Position numbers and translations under genes: made by a program. From assembly GCA_021324465.1 (NCBI GenBank), contig JAJPJB010000021.1, positions 1-62,580 of the forward strand: a DNA stretch of 62,580 nucleotides. Direction: 5' to 3'. Of this stretch, positions 49,754 through 60,346 are shown piece by piece. Source of the stretch: Hyphomicrobiaceae bacterium (GTDB taxonomy: Bacteria; Pseudomonadota; Alphaproteobacteria; Rhizobiales; Xanthobacteraceae). A model generated the notes under the pieces. The model was not told where the DNA came from and ran no database searches. It saw nothing but the letters and a program-made list of their open reading frames with translations. The number at the start of each line of letters is the position of its first letter. Position 1 is the stretch's first letter.

Positions 49754-50863
49754 GTGGCCGAGACAGTATTGGCGGCGGTGCGAACCGGGCCGAGCCAGAC
49801 GGAATTTCGCGAATTTCCCATGCCGGAGGTTCCGGAAGATGCCGCGCTGATGAAAATGGAGGTGGGCGGCATCTGCGGAACCGATGTGAAGCTCTACAAG
49901 CATCCGCCGTCGAGCGCACCGGTGATCATGGGGCATGAGAATATCGGCGTCATCGCCAAGGCCGGCCGCGAATTCACCCGCCGCAAGGGATTTAAGGAAG
50001 GCGACCTGGTCTTTGTCGAGCATTATGTCTCCTGCGGCAAATGCGAATGGTGCCATGCCGGCCAATATCGCCATTGCGAGAATACCAACTGGCGCACCAA
50101 TCCGGACGCCATACGCTATGGCTACACCTCGGCCGAGAAGGCGCCGCATCTGTGGGGCGGTTTCGCGCAATATGTCTATCTGCCCTGGAACGCGGTGGTG
50201 CACCACGTGCCCAAGGGCGTTTCCGCCGAGTTGGCCGGCCTGGTCACGCCGATGGCCAACGGCGTCGAATGGTCGCTGTTCGACGGCGGCGTCGGCTATA
50301 ATTCAACCGTGCTGATCCAGGGTCCCGGCCAGCAGGGCCTGTCGCAGACCGTGATCTGCAAGCAGGCCGGCGCCTCGCTCATCATCGTCACCGGCACCAG
50401 CAAGGACAAAGCGCGCCTGGACGTCGCCAAAAAACTCGGCGCCGATTATGTCATCGACGTGCAGAAGGAAGACCCGCTCGAGCGCATCATGGCGATCACC
50501 GGCGGCAAAGGCGTGGATGTGTCGCTCGACTGCACGGCGGGCGCCGGCACCATCCCGATCCTGCTCGGCGTCGAGGCGCTCAAGCGCAAGGGCGGCGTCA
50601 TCGTGGCACAGGGCGAGATGGCGCAATTTCCGAATTTCCCGCTCGAGAAATTCACGGTGAAATTCATCACCATGAAGAGCGCGCGCGGCCATAGCTATAA
50701 GGCCTGCGAGCTCGCGCTGGCCCAGCTCGCCTCAAAGCGCTTCCCGCTGGAACTGGTGACCACGCATCGTTTCGGGCTCAAGGATGTCGATCTTGCCATC
50801 CGTTCGGTGGGCGGGGAGGGCGTGCCGGACGTGATCCACGCTTCCCTGATGCCGTGGCTGTGA
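49754..50863 (+). CDS. Zinc-containing alcohol dehydrogenase-like protein (MDR family)
   Basis: The 369-residue medium-chain dehydrogenase/reductase has Cys41 (CGTD) and GHE as catalytic zinc ligands, and SCGKCEWCHAGQYRHC (about 93-108) as the structural zinc site. The Rossmann motif is GPGQQGL (about 196). Members of this subgroup act on polyols, threonine or aromatic alcohols. GTG at 49754 has GGAGAGG at 7 nt upstream, which sets the start after the repeat pair. Neighbours do not reveal the substrate. Confidence 0.92.
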   Translation: MAETVLAAVRTGPSQTEFREFPMPEVPEDAALMKMEVGGICGTDVKLYKHPPSSAPVIMGHENIGVIAKAGREFTRRKGFKEGDLVFVEHYVSCGKCEWCHAGQYRHCENTNWRTNPDAIRYGYTSAEKAPHLWGGFAQYVYLPWNAVVHHVPKGVSAELAGLVTPMANGVEWSLFDGGVGYNSTVLIQGPGQQGLSQTVICKQAGASLIIVTGTSKDKARLDVAKKLGADYVIDVQKEDPLERIMAITGGKGVDVSLDCTAGAGTIPILLGVEALKRKGGVIVAQGEMAQFPNFPLEKFTVKFITMKSARGHSYKACELALAQLASKRFPLELVTTHRFGLKDVDLAIRSVGGEGVPDVIHASLMPWL

Positions 50864-50985
50864 GACTGATGCGGCGCACCCCCGCCGCTTCACGTGATTG
50901 GGGGAGAGCGCCAGGCGTGCAACCAAAGCTGCGCTTGTTTGTTGTTGATTGCTGAGTGCGGTGGCTGCCTTGGAGGAGGACCGCC

Positions 50986-52497
<1,512 letters not shown>

Positions 52498-52594
52498 GAG
52501 TAATAAGGACGTTATGTAGCCTGCCGTGCCCGCGCATAGTCGTGCGCGGAACGGTCTATGTCGCGGCGTCCATGTCTTGCGGCCAAAATCAAAG

Positions 52595-52629
52595 GACGTG
52601 GATGGTCGGAACAAGTCCGGCCATCACGG
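52595..52629. repeat. Family A hairpin repeat, copy 4 (reverse)
   Basis: The sequence GACGTG then GATGGTCGGA / TCCGGCCATC arms (52601-52610 and 52616-52625, one wobble) is the reverse of the copy at 1301-1330 with about four changes in 30 positions. It lies in the 225-bp gap between the permease and aminopeptidase genes. Confidence 0.6.
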
Positions 52630-52722
52630 GCTGGGATGCTTGTTGCTTTGGCGAACCCCGCTCGGGGTGACGGAAATCGTATAGCGTGCTAGCAGGGCCG
52701 AGCGTCAATAGGCAGGCACGCA

Positions 52723-54105
52723 ATGGACTCGATCTTCGTCACACACAAGGCGGCGGATGCGATCCCGATCTGGTTCGTCACCGCCGCGAACTACAAAGAT
52801 GTGCGCAAAATGATCGGCGCGGCGGCGTCGTCCTTTGCCGACGCGGCGGGTTTCGAGCCGAAGTCCGGCCGCTATTTGCCGCTGCCGGGCAAGAGCGCAG
52901 AGGAGGCGCGCCTCGCCGGCGTGCTGTTCGGGCTCGAAGGCGGCGAGGAGGCGAGGGATCCGTTTCTGCCGGGGCGTCTGGCGCAGCAATTGCCGGACGG
53001 CGTGTATCGCTTCGCCAACGAGCCGCACGATACGCGGCTGGCCGCGCTTGCCTTTGCGCTCGGCACCTATCGCTTCACCCGCTACCGCAAGGCGGATGCG
53101 CATGCGGTAAAGCTCGATCTGCCGCAGGGTCTGGATCGCGACGAACTCACCCACATCGTCGAAGGCGTCACGCTCGCCCGCGATCTCATCAATACGCCGG
53201 CAAACGACATGGGCCCCGCCCAGCTCGAGCAGGCGGCGCGCAAAGTCGCGGCGCGCCACAATGCCAGCATCGCCGCAATCATCGGCGACGAGCTTCTCGA
53301 ACAAAACTTTCCGCTCATTCACGCCGTCGGCCGTGCGGCTGCCGGCGCGCCGCGACTCATCGACATGTCCTGGGGCGAGAAAAAGCACCCACGCGTGACG
53401 CTGGTCGGCAAAGGCGTCTGCTTCGATACCGGCGGCCTCGACATCAAGCCGGATTCGTCCATGTTGAACATGAAGAAGGACATGGGCGGCGCTGCCACCG
53501 CGCTCGCGCTCGCGCATATGATCATGGCGCGCAAGCTGAAAGTGCGGCTGCGCGTGCTTGTTCCGGCGGTAGAGAATTCGATCGCCGGCGCGAGCTTTCG
53601 TCCGCGCGATATCTACACCTCGCGCAAAGGCATCACCGTCGAGATCGGCAATACGGATGCAGAAGGGCGGCTGATCCTCGCCGACGCGCTGGCGCTCGCC
53701 GATGAGGACAAGCCCGAGCTCATCGCCGATTTCGCCACTCTCACCGGTGCGGCGCGCGTCGCGCTCGGTCCCGACGTGCCGGCGTTTTTTACCGATGATG
53801 ATGGCCTCGCACGTGATCTTATGAATTACGCATCGAGCGAAAACGATCCGCTCTGGCGCCTGCCGCTGTGGCGGCCTTATGAGTCGATGCTGGAGTCCAA
53901 AATTGCCGACACCAACAACGTGGGCGGCAGCCAGGCGGGAGCGATCACGGCCGCTTTGTTCATGCGTCGCTTCGTGACGACGAAATCCTGGCTGCATTTC
54001 GATGTGTTCGCGTGGAATGCCGCGGCCAAAGCCGCGCGGCCGGAAGGCGGCGAATTGCAGGCTGCGCGCGCACTCTACGCGCTCCTTGCGGCGCGCTATG
54101 GCTGA
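52723..54105 (+). CDS. M17 leucyl aminopeptidase-family protein
   Basis: The 460-residue protein has the M17 catalytic domain: GKGVCFDTGGLDIKP (about 227-241) and NTDAEGRLILADALALA (about 307-323), which carry the two-metal ligands and catalytic Arg. It forms hexamers and removes N-terminal residues from peptides. The N-terminal domain is shorter and poorly conserved. It follows a permease and precedes an NlpC/P60 hydrolase, so the context is peptide and wall turnover. The ATG is at 52723. Confidence 0.94.
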   Translation: MDSIFVTHKAADAIPIWFVTAANYKDVRKMIGAAASSFADAAGFEPKSGRYLPLPGKSAEEARLAGVLFGLEGGEEARDPFLPGRLAQQLPDGVYRFANEPHDTRLAALAFALGTYRFTRYRKADAHAVKLDLPQGLDRDELTHIVEGVTLARDLINTPANDMGPAQLEQAARKVAARHNASIAAIIGDELLEQNFPLIHAVGRAAAGAPRLIDMSWGEKKHPRVTLVGKGVCFDTGGLDIKPDSSMLNMKKDMGGAATALALAHMIMARKLKVRLRVLVPAVENSIAGASFRPRDIYTSRKGITVEIGNTDAEGRLILADALALADEDKPELIADFATLTGAARVALGPDVPAFFTDDDGLARDLMNYASSENDPLWRLPLWRPYESMLESKIADTNNVGGSQAGAITAALFMRRFVTTKSWLHFDVFAWNAAAKAARPEGGELQAARALYALLAARYG

Positions 54106-54207
54106 GTGCGGCAATTCAGAAACGTTTCATTGCGTGCCGAGCAATCGGCACGAAACTTGCGGCCCGATGACCGGCTCCGCGAAGCAATCCAAGCGGCGGC
54201 GTAGGCC

Positions 54208-54240
54208 GGATCGCTTCGTCGCTTCGCTTCCGGCAATGAC
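54208..54240. repeat. Dispersed repeat, family B, copy 2
   Basis: GGATCGCTTCGTCGCTTCGC followed by TTCCGGCAATGAC lies just before the NlpC/P60 gene. It belongs to the family that includes 37491-37520 and 59410-59439. Part of an older copy (GCGAAGCAATCC, 54179-54190) lies in reverse nearby, giving an imperfect long stem. Confidence 0.5.
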
Positions 54241-54245
54241 CTATC

Positions 54246-55130
54246 ATGCCCACTATGAGCCCGCATTGTAACCTCGATCCTCGCGTCACGCCGTTTCGTT
54301 CCGATCTCGCTGCCAGGCATCTGCAGGGCAAAGTCGAGGCGAAGCGCTTTGTCGAAGGACGCCTGATGGAAGTGATCGCGCCGCAGGCGCCGCTTCGCCG
54401 CGAGCCGCGGCCGGACGCGCCGCTTGATACCGAGGCGCTCAAAGGCGAGCGTGTGACGATCTATGAGAGCACCCCCGAAGGCTGGTCATGGGGCCAGCTT
54501 GCTGCCGATCATTACGTCGGTTGGTTGCCCTCAAGCGCGCTTGCGCCGCCCGGGGCTGCGCCGACGCACAAGGTCGCGGCGCTGCGCACGCTGGCGTTTC
54601 CCGGACCTTCAATCAAAGTGCCGCCGCTTGCGGCACTGCCGCTCGGTGCGGCGCTTGCGATCTCGCGCGTCGTGGAGCGCATGGCGGTAACGCAGGATGG
54701 CGCCTTCGTGCCGGCGATCCATCTCAAGCCGATCGAGGAGAATGAGCCCGATTTCGTCGCGGTCGCCGAGCGCTTTGTCGGCGCGCCATATCTGTGGGGC
54801 GGCAAGACCGCGCTCGGCCTCGATTGTTCCGGCCTGGTGCAGCTTGCGCTCGCCGCCTGCGGCATCGCCAGTCCGCGCGACAGCGACATGCAGGAGACCG
54901 CGCTCGGCGCGCCTGTCGGCCGCGGCACCGACAAGCTCGCAACTGTTCAGCGCGGCGATCTCATCTTCTGGAAAGGCCATGTCGCCATTATGCGCGATCG
55001 CGACACGCTTATTCACGCCAACGCGCATCACATGGCGGTTGCCATTGAGCCCGTCGCCCAAGCGCTCGCCCGCATCCGCGGTTCGGGCAGCGCCGTCACG
55101 AGCATCAAGCGCATCATTGCGGCGCTTTGA
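54246..55130 (+). CDS. NlpC/P60 peptidoglycan hydrolase with SH3-like domains
   Basis: The 294-residue protein ends with the NlpC/P60 cysteine peptidase domain: LDCSGLVQLAL (nucleophile Cys at about 196), GHVAIM (His) and HANAHHMAVAI. The N-terminal 150 residues form two SH3-like modules. These enzymes cut the gamma-D-Glu-Dap bond in muropeptides. There is no classic signal peptide, which suggests that it acts on recycled muropeptides in the cytoplasm. The start is ATG 54246 or 54255. The 3' end overlaps the convergent Bug gene by 17 bp. Confidence 0.92.
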   Translation: MPTMSPHCNLDPRVTPFRSDLAARHLQGKVEAKRFVEGRLMEVIAPQAPLRREPRPDAPLDTEALKGERVTIYESTPEGWSWGQLAADHYVGWLPSSALAPPGAAPTHKVAALRTLAFPGPSIKVPPLAALPLGAALAISRVVERMAVTQDGAFVPAIHLKPIEENEPDFVAVAERFVGAPYLWGGKTALGLDCSGLVQLALAACGIASPRDSDMQETALGAPVGRGTDKLATVQRGDLIFWKGHVAIMRDRDTLIHANAHHMAVAIEPVAQALARIRGSGSAVTSIKRIIAAL

Positions 55131-56085
55131 GACCGAGCAATTTGGCGAACTTGCCCAGTTGCAAGTTCTGATCGTCGATATTGGCGGCAAACTCCTTGGG
55201 TCCGCGCAGCGTCATGATCTGCCCGGTATCGATCAGGCGCTGGTTGATGACCGGATCGCTGTCGGCAATGTCGCGGAAGTCCGCAGCGATGCTTTCGCGC
55301 AGCCTTTCCGCCATGCCCTTGGGCCCGTAGAGGCCGCCGGCGGTTTCCATGGTGAGCTGCGGATAGCCGGCCTCTGCCGCCGTCGGAATGTCCGGCGCGA
55401 TCTGCGCGCGTTTCCGGCTGGTGACGAGCAAAACCTTGATGCGGCCGGCGGCGCGCAGCGGCAGCGCCACCGCCAGCGAAGTGGACAGTACCTGGATGCG
55501 GTTCTCGGCGAGATCGTTCGGCGCCTGCATGATGTCACGATAGGGCACCTTGGTGATCTGCAGATTCATGTCCTTGATGAATCCGAAGATCAAAAAATCG
55601 GAATTGCCGGTCGCCGCCGCTGCATTGAGCTTGCCAGGCTCGGCACGCGCCAGCTTTATCAGATCGTCCATTGAGTTGAGGTGCAGCGCTTCGGGTACCG
55701 AGATCGCGAGCACGGTGACATAGACGCCGACGATCGGCGCGATGTCGCTCAGCGCATAGGGCGGTGCATCCGGATCATAAAGATGCACCAGGAAGATCGC
55801 GGCCGGCCCGAAGAACAGCGTGTGATCGTCGTGCGCATCAATGAAGGCCTTCATCGCGACCAGGCCGTCGCCGCCGGGCCGGTTCTCGACCACGATCGGC
55901 TTGCCCCAGCGCTTGGTCAGCCGGTCCGCGAACAGGCGTGCCGTCGTGTCGGTGGCGCTGCCCGGATTATACGGCAGAATGAGCCGCACCGCTCGTTGCG
56001 GGTAAGTCTGTTGCGCTTGTGCATCGCCGACGGATTGCAGAAGCGCCGCGATGGCGAGAGCGGCAAGCATGACGGGCCGGCGCAT
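55114..56085 (-). CDS. Bug/TctC-family periplasmic solute-binding protein
   Basis: This 323-residue protein has a Sec signal peptide (about 1-24, ending GDAQA), then YPQRAVRLILPYNPGSATD and ENRPGGDGLVAM. The PDGYTL motif of the other copies is altered (HDDHTLFFG). It overlaps the NlpC/P60 gene by 17 bp at their 3' ends. There is no permease gene beside it, as for the three other Bug genes in the window. Its ligand is unknown. Confidence 0.9.
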   Translation of the reverse strand: MRRPVMLAALAIAALLQSVGDAQAQQTYPQRAVRLILPYNPGSATDTTARLFADRLTKRWGKPIVVENRPGGDGLVAMKAFIDAHDDHTLFFGPAAIFLVHLYDPDAPPYALSDIAPIVGVYVTVLAISVPEALHLNSMDDLIKLARAEPGKLNAAAATGNSDFLIFGFIKDMNLQITKVPYRDIMQAPNDLAENRIQVLSTSLAVALPLRAAGRIKVLLVTSRKRAQIAPDIPTAAEAGYPQLTMETAGGLYGPKGMAERLRESIAADFRDIADSDPVINQRLIDTGQIMTLRGPKEFAANIDDQNLQLGKFAKLLGLKAPQ

Positions 56086-56159
56086 CGATGTCCTCCCCTT
56101 GCAAGAGTCGGTCTCTCCAAGGCCCCGCCTCTTGGCCCTATTCGAGCCGGGGACGGGTT

Positions 56160-57002
56160 TCAGTGCAAGGCCTGGTAGCCGGCGATCAGCAATTCCACGG
56201 CGATCAAGACGACGATGATCATTTCCAAGCGAAACGAGCGCTTGGTGTCGAGAATGTCGCCCAGCACCTGCGCCGAATCAGCGATCACAGTGAGCTTGCG
56301 GAACAATGCATCGGCGCGCTCCTTGAGCTCGTATTCGTCCTCAAGCCGCGCATAGAGCCGTTCGAGATCGGGTCGGTCCCACAACACGTCCGGCTTGTCG
56401 GTGACCGCGACGCGACCGGAAACGCGCTGCTGCACCAGAAGCGCATTGCCGATCTGTCTGAGAATGGTGTGGCGACTGGCATAGGCGGAGCCTTTTTCGG
56501 CAAGCTGTCGTGCGAACGGCTCGACCAGATCGAAGACCGCGGCGACTTCCCGTTCGTCGCGCGCCAGCACCACGCTTTTCGACAGCGCGTCGGCGATCAC
56601 GATCAGGCAGGCGGGCGTGATCGCCTTCAGGCTGATCGGACCGCCCGGCAGTATTTGATCATCTTTGTCATGGTTGAGCTCGATGGATACCGTCTCTTCC
56701 TCGGACGGGCTGACGGGACGAACGAGCCGCGGCCGCAGGCTGCGCAGCACGTCATCCTCTTCCTCCGGCGCCAGCCCGATCATGACGGCGACGCCATAGC
56801 GGAACAGAACAATGAAGCCGTTTTTGCCGTACTGATAGGTCAGCGGAACCGTCGCGACGACGTGATCGTGTTCCAGCTGCGACGTATCGATGCGGTCACT
56901 CAAGAGAATCGCACGCACACGTTTGCGGCCGGCCGGCGATGCCTTGGCCGGGCTCGGAACCTCGATCAGCGGATAGGCCAAAGTATCAGTCATCGATAGC
57001 AT
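56160..57002 (-). CDS. DUF155 / RMD1-YagE family membrane protein
   Basis: The 280-residue protein has the DUF155 domain: FIVLFRYGVAVMIGL (about 62-76) and a C-terminal hydrophobic helix (MIIVVLIAVELLIAGYQAL) that anchors it to a membrane. Eukaryotic members (Rmd1, Rmd8) associate with mitochondrial ribosomes or the cytoskeleton; bacterial members are undefined. ATG 57002 or 56993 may be the start, neither with a strong ribosome binding site. It is a single gene. Confidence 0.87.
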   Translation of the reverse strand: MLSMTDTLAYPLIEVPSPAKASPAGRKRVRAILLSDRIDTSQLEHDHVVATVPLTYQYGKNGFIVLFRYGVAVMIGLAPEEEDDVLRSLRPRLVRPVSPSEEETVSIELNHDKDDQILPGGPISLKAITPACLIVIADALSKSVVLARDEREVAAVFDLVEPFARQLAEKGSAYASRHTILRQIGNALLVQQRVSGRVAVTDKPDVLWDRPDLERLYARLEDEYELKERADALFRKLTVIADSAQVLGDILDTKRSFRLEMIIVVLIAVELLIAGYQALH

Positions 57003-57229
57003 GATGCGCCAACTTTGCCGTGCCGCCTAGCGCATGCGCGCAACCGCACCCGAAGGTGCATTGCGCGCGAGCTCGACACCTACCCCGCTCTTTGCAGCTA
57101 GGGATTCTCGGCGGCAATGTAAAGCGCCGGTGCGATCATTAAAGACGTTCAAAAATGCAACCACTCAAATGCGGATGATTTCACGATCGTGTAATGTTGT
57201 GCTTGCAACGCGGGACGCTGTTTGAGCCT

Positions 57230-57493
57230 CTACTTGGCTGTCTCGGCGATGCGCAGAATGTAGATGGGTACCTCGGCCACCGCGCGATAGAGCTCGACCG
57301 GGATCTCCTGATCGATCTCCAGACGCGAGAGCGCGAGCGCAAGCTCGGGCTTATCTGTGATCGGCACTTTGCCTGCCTGCGCAATCTCGACAATGCGGCG
57401 CGCCAGGTCGCCGCGGCCAATCGCGGTTATGCGCGGCGTGCCGGGGCTTGCATAGGCAAAGAGCGCGAGCACTGCAAACAACAGCCTGAGCAT
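57230..57493 (-). CDS. Orphan FlhB C-terminal-like protein with a signal peptide
   Basis: The 87-residue protein matches the cytoplasmic C-terminal domain of FlhB/EscU, the export-switch subunit of type III secretion: ITAIGRGDLARRIVEIAQAG then KVPITDKPELALAL and EIPVELYRAVAEV. It lacks the N-P-T-H cleavage site and starts with a hydrophobic stretch (LRLLFAVLALFAYASPGT) that reads as a Sec signal peptide. If exported, an FlhB-like domain would be outside the cytoplasm, which is unexpected. GGGAGG 5 nt upstream of the ATG supports the gene. No other flagellar or type III genes are in the window. Confidence 0.75.
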   Translation of the reverse strand: MLRLLFAVLALFAYASPGTPRITAIGRGDLARRIVEIAQAGKVPITDKPELALALSRLEIDQEIPVELYRAVAEVPIYILRIAETAK

Positions 57494-57637
57494 CAGCGCC
57501 TCCCCGCCGCCGTGCGGAAGGGTGATGGCAATATTGATCGCATGCCGCAGGAGCGGGGTTCAATGCGCCTCGCGTGCTGGTACGGCGCGACGTCCTCCTC
57601 TACCATGCGCGCGACTGTCAGGGAATTGGAGACGCGG

Positions 57638-58435
57638 ATGCCGGGACGTGTCGAGGGGAAGGTCGCGCTGATTGTCGGCGCGGGCTGTGTCGGGCCGGGC
57701 TGGGGCAATGGCCGTGCCGCGGCCGTTTTGTTCGCGCGCGAGGGCGCGAAGGTCTTCGCCGTGGACAAAGATGCCGATTCGATGAGCGAAACCGTCGCGC
57801 GTGTCGGCAATGACGGCGAGATCGCGACCCATGTTTGCGACGTGCTCGACGATGCGCAGGTCACCGCGATGGCGCAAGCCTGCCAAAAAAAGTTCGGCCG
57901 CATCGATATCCTGGTCAACAATGTCGGTGGCTCGGCGGCGGGCGGCGCCGCTGAAATCTCCGAAGAGAATTTCGACAAGCAGATCGATTACAATCTCAAG
58001 AGCGTATTTTTAACCTGCCGGCACGTGATTCCGGTGATGGTCGAGCAGGGCGGCGGCGCGATCGTCAATACGGCATCGAGCTCCGGCATTCGCTATACCG
58101 GCTCGCCGCAGATCGGCTATGCCGCCGCAAAAGCCGCGGTGATCCAGTTCTCGCGCGTCACGGCCGTGCAATATGCCAGGAACGGTATCCGCGTGAACAC
58201 CGTGATCCCGGGGCAGATGCACACGCCGATGGTCGAGGCGCGGCTTGCCAAGCAGCGCGCCGGCGGCGACGTCGAGGCGCTGTTGAAATCGCGCGTGGCG
58301 CGGATCCCGCTCGGCTTCATGGGCGACGGTCGCGACACCGCTGCCGCCGTTCTGTTTCTCGCCTCCGACGAAGCGCGTTTCATCACCGGCACCGAAATCG
58401 TGGTCGATGGCGGGATGACCGCGCGCTGCGACTGA
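57638..58435 (+). CDS. SDR-family oxidoreductase (aromatic/catabolic cluster)
   Basis: The 265-residue SDR has an extended cofactor loop GAGCVGPGWGNGRAAA (two residues longer than TGxxxGIG), NNVGG at about 89, and YAAAK as the catalytic motif, closing with ITGTEIVVDGG. ATG 57638 has GGAG 6 nt upstream. A longer upstream frame is rejected. It is the first of the SDR - amidohydrolase - RraA run, with 18 bp to the next gene, so it probably oxidises or reduces an intermediate of that pathway. Confidence 0.92.
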   Translation: MPGRVEGKVALIVGAGCVGPGWGNGRAAAVLFAREGAKVFAVDKDADSMSETVARVGNDGEIATHVCDVLDDAQVTAMAQACQKKFGRIDILVNNVGGSAAGGAAEISEENFDKQIDYNLKSVFLTCRHVIPVMVEQGGGAIVNTASSSGIRYTGSPQIGYAAAKAAVIQFSRVTAVQYARNGIRVNTVIPGQMHTPMVEARLAKQRAGGDVEALLKSRVARIPLGFMGDGRDTAAAVLFLASDEARFITGTEIVVDGGMTARCD

Positions 58436-58453
58436 TTTTTGAGGACAAATCAA

Positions 58454-59341
58454 ATGCCAATTCGCGCCGACGATCTCACGCCGACCATTGCGCCGCATGA
58501 CCCCAATCCGAAGAAGCCGCGCATCACGCTGCCGCCGCTCGCCTGCGACTCGCATTTTCATGTCTTCGGGCCGCACAAGAAATTTCCCTATGCGCCGGAC
58601 CGGCCGTTCACGCCGACCGATGCGCCGAAAGAGGATTTGTTTCGGCTGCACAGACTTTTGGGCTTCGAACGCGGCGTCTTCGTGCAGTCGACCTGTCACG
58701 GCAGCGATCATGCGGCGCTGGTCGATCTGTTAGCCACCGGCCAAGGCCGTTATCGCGGCGTCGCGCTGCTCGAGCCGACCACACCGCCAGCCGAAGTCGA
58801 GCGCCTCGACCAAGCCGGCGTGCGCGGCGCGCGGCTGCATTTTTATTTCGCGCATGGCGGCACGCCGATGCCGCGCGAGCAGCTGCGCCAGGTCATTGCC
58901 CTGGTCGAGCCGTATGGCTGGCATATCGCGATTCACTGCGGCGGCAACGGCGTCGTCGAGCTCTACGAGTTCATTCGTTCGATCAACGCGCCGGTGGTGA
59001 TCGACCATATCGCGCGCATCGATATCGGCGAGGGCCGTAACGGCAAGGCGTTTTCGACGCTGCGCCGCCTGCTCGATACCGGCAATGTCTGGGTGAAGCT
59101 TTCGGGCACCGACCGCATCACCAAGCAGAAGTATCCCTATGCCGACGCTGTGCCGTTCGCGCGCGATCTCGCCGCGCATGCGCCCGAGCGCATCGTATGG
59201 GGCACCGACTGGCCGCATCCGAACCACAAGGCTGTGCCCAATGACGGCGACCTGGTTGATCTCATTGCGGAGATCGCACCCGACGAGCGCACTCGCCGTC
59301 TGATGCTGGTCGATAATCCGGCAAAGCTATTCGGATTCTAG
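58454..59341 (+). CDS. 2-pyrone-4,6-dicarboxylate hydrolase-like amidohydrolase
   Basis: The 295-residue protein is an amidohydrolase-2 family member with CDSHFHVFGP (His-x-His, about 31-40), a His in IAIHCGG and the metal-free Asp in WGTDWPHPNH. This layout resembles LigI, the lactonase that opens 2-pyrone-4,6-dicarboxylate in protocatechuate 4,5-cleavage, which needs no metal. The start ATG has GAGGA 9 nt upstream. It is co-transcribed with the SDR (18-bp gap). The RraA-type aldolase follows 145 bp later, after a repeat, so the three may form one pathway. Confidence 0.88.
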   Translation: MPIRADDLTPTIAPHDPNPKKPRITLPPLACDSHFHVFGPHKKFPYAPDRPFTPTDAPKEDLFRLHRLLGFERGVFVQSTCHGSDHAALVDLLATGQGRYRGVALLEPTTPPAEVERLDQAGVRGARLHFYFAHGGTPMPREQLRQVIALVEPYGWHIAIHCGGNGVVELYEFIRSINAPVVIDHIARIDIGEGRNGKAFSTLRRLLDTGNVWVKLSGTDRITKQKYPYADAVPFARDLAAHAPERIVWGTDWPHPNHKAVPNDGDLVDLIAEIAPDERTRRLMLVDNPAKLFGF

Positions 59342-59409
59342 CTTGCAATCAGCGCATCTTTGCGAGGCGAGGGGCAATAGCGACGCAGCGATCCAGCTCA
59401 GAGTCGCCT

Positions 59410-59439
59410 GGGATTGCTTCGTTTTGCTCGCAACGACGA
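59410..59439. repeat. Dispersed repeat, family B, copy 3
   Basis: GGGATTGCTTCGTTTTGCTC then GCAACGACGA, with GCGACGCAGCGATCCAG-like sequence upstream (59380-59396), makes a fold-back element. It lies between the amidohydrolase and RraA-like genes. Confidence 0.5.
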
Positions 59440-59485
59440 TGCAGTTCGCATCCACCTCATTTCGTCACGGCTTCGGAGTTGCACG

Positions 59486-60214
59486 ATGACCAAAAGCACT
59501 CTGGGCAAGCTTCCCGATGCAGCCTTTGGGACGCTTGTGCTACCCCTCATGCCGCCGCAGATTATCGACGGCTTTCGCGCCTTGCCGGATCTCACTGGCA
59601 TCGCCTCCGATGTCATGGACGAGCTCGGCATCGTCGGCGCCATTCCTGCCTCGATTCTGGTGCCGCGCGATCCAAGCGCGCGCCTGGTCGGCCGCGCGCT
59701 GACGGTGCGCAATGTCGCGGCCAGCACGCCCGTGCCAGACAGGGTCAAAGCCGGCATTTCCGGACTTGGCGAAATCGAAGCGCATAATCTCGCCGAGCCC
59801 GGCGATGTCATCGTGGTGCAGGGCGTCGAGCTGTGCTCCAATCTCGGCGGCATCTCCGCCAGCATCGGCCGCCGCCAGGGCGAGCTCGGCGCCATTGTCG
59901 ACGGCGGCGTGCGCGACATCGATCATTCGCGCGGCATCGGTTACGCGGTGTGGTCGCGCAGCGTCAGCCCGATCACCGGCAAATGGCGCGTCGAGACGGT
60001 CGCGATCAACAGGGCCGTGTCGATCTGCGGCATCACGGTCGATCCTGGCGATCTCGTGCTGGCCGACGAGACCGGCGTGTGTTTCATTCCACACGGCCGC
60101 GCCGCCGAGGTGCTGCGGCGCGCGCAGCGCAATGTCGCCGCGGAGAAACTGCGCGAACAGAAGATTGCCTCCGGGGCGCCGGTGTCGGAATTGTTCGGCA
60201 AAGCGAGCCGGTAA
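59486..60214 (+). CDS. RraA-family aldolase (HMG/CHA aldolase-like)
   Basis: The 242-residue protein has the RraA core: SDVMDELGIVGAI at about 41-53, GVELCSNLGGISASIGRRQG, DGGVRDIDHSRGIG (Arg and Asp of the metal/oxaloacetate site) and FIPHGRA near the C-terminus. Members of this family cleave 4-hydroxy-4-methyl-2-oxoglutarate or 4-carboxy-4-hydroxy-2-oxoadipate in protocatechuate 4,5-cleavage; E. coli RraA itself inhibits RNase E. Context with a LigI-like enzyme favours the aldolase role. GGAG lies 8 nt before the ATG at 59486. Confidence 0.88.
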   Translation: MTKSTLGKLPDAAFGTLVLPLMPPQIIDGFRALPDLTGIASDVMDELGIVGAIPASILVPRDPSARLVGRALTVRNVAASTPVPDRVKAGISGLGEIEAHNLAEPGDVIVVQGVELCSNLGGISASIGRRQGELGAIVDGGVRDIDHSRGIGYAVWSRSVSPITGKWRVETVAINRAVSICGITVDPGDLVLADETGVCFIPHGRAAEVLRRAQRNVAAEKLREQKIASGAPVSELFGKASR

Positions 60215-60290
60215 CGATGGTCGTCGCCCCGAGGTGCTCGACGCCAAGCGGCGAGCCTCGAAGGGCGCGTTCGGGGCGAGGCCTGGACAG

Positions 60291-60332
60291 CATCCTTGGA
60301 GGCCCGCGCTCGCGCACGGGCACCTGCGGATG
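60291..60332. repeat. Imperfect long hairpin repeat
   Basis: CATCCTTGGAGGCCCGCGCT pairs imperfectly with GCGCACGGGCACCTGCGGATG just after it. The form CATCC-stem-GGATGACG is familiar from intergenic repeats of Bradyrhizobium relatives. It lies between the convergent RraA-like and Bug genes and may act as a bidirectional terminator. Confidence 0.5.
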
Positions 60333-60346
60333 ACGAAGCAGAGGCT

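Noticed and set aside
57230-57493. Evidence for a type III secretion or flagellar locus.
   Set aside because: Only one FlhB-C-like protein is present. No FliP/Q/R, FlhA, ATPase or needle gene occurs in the window.
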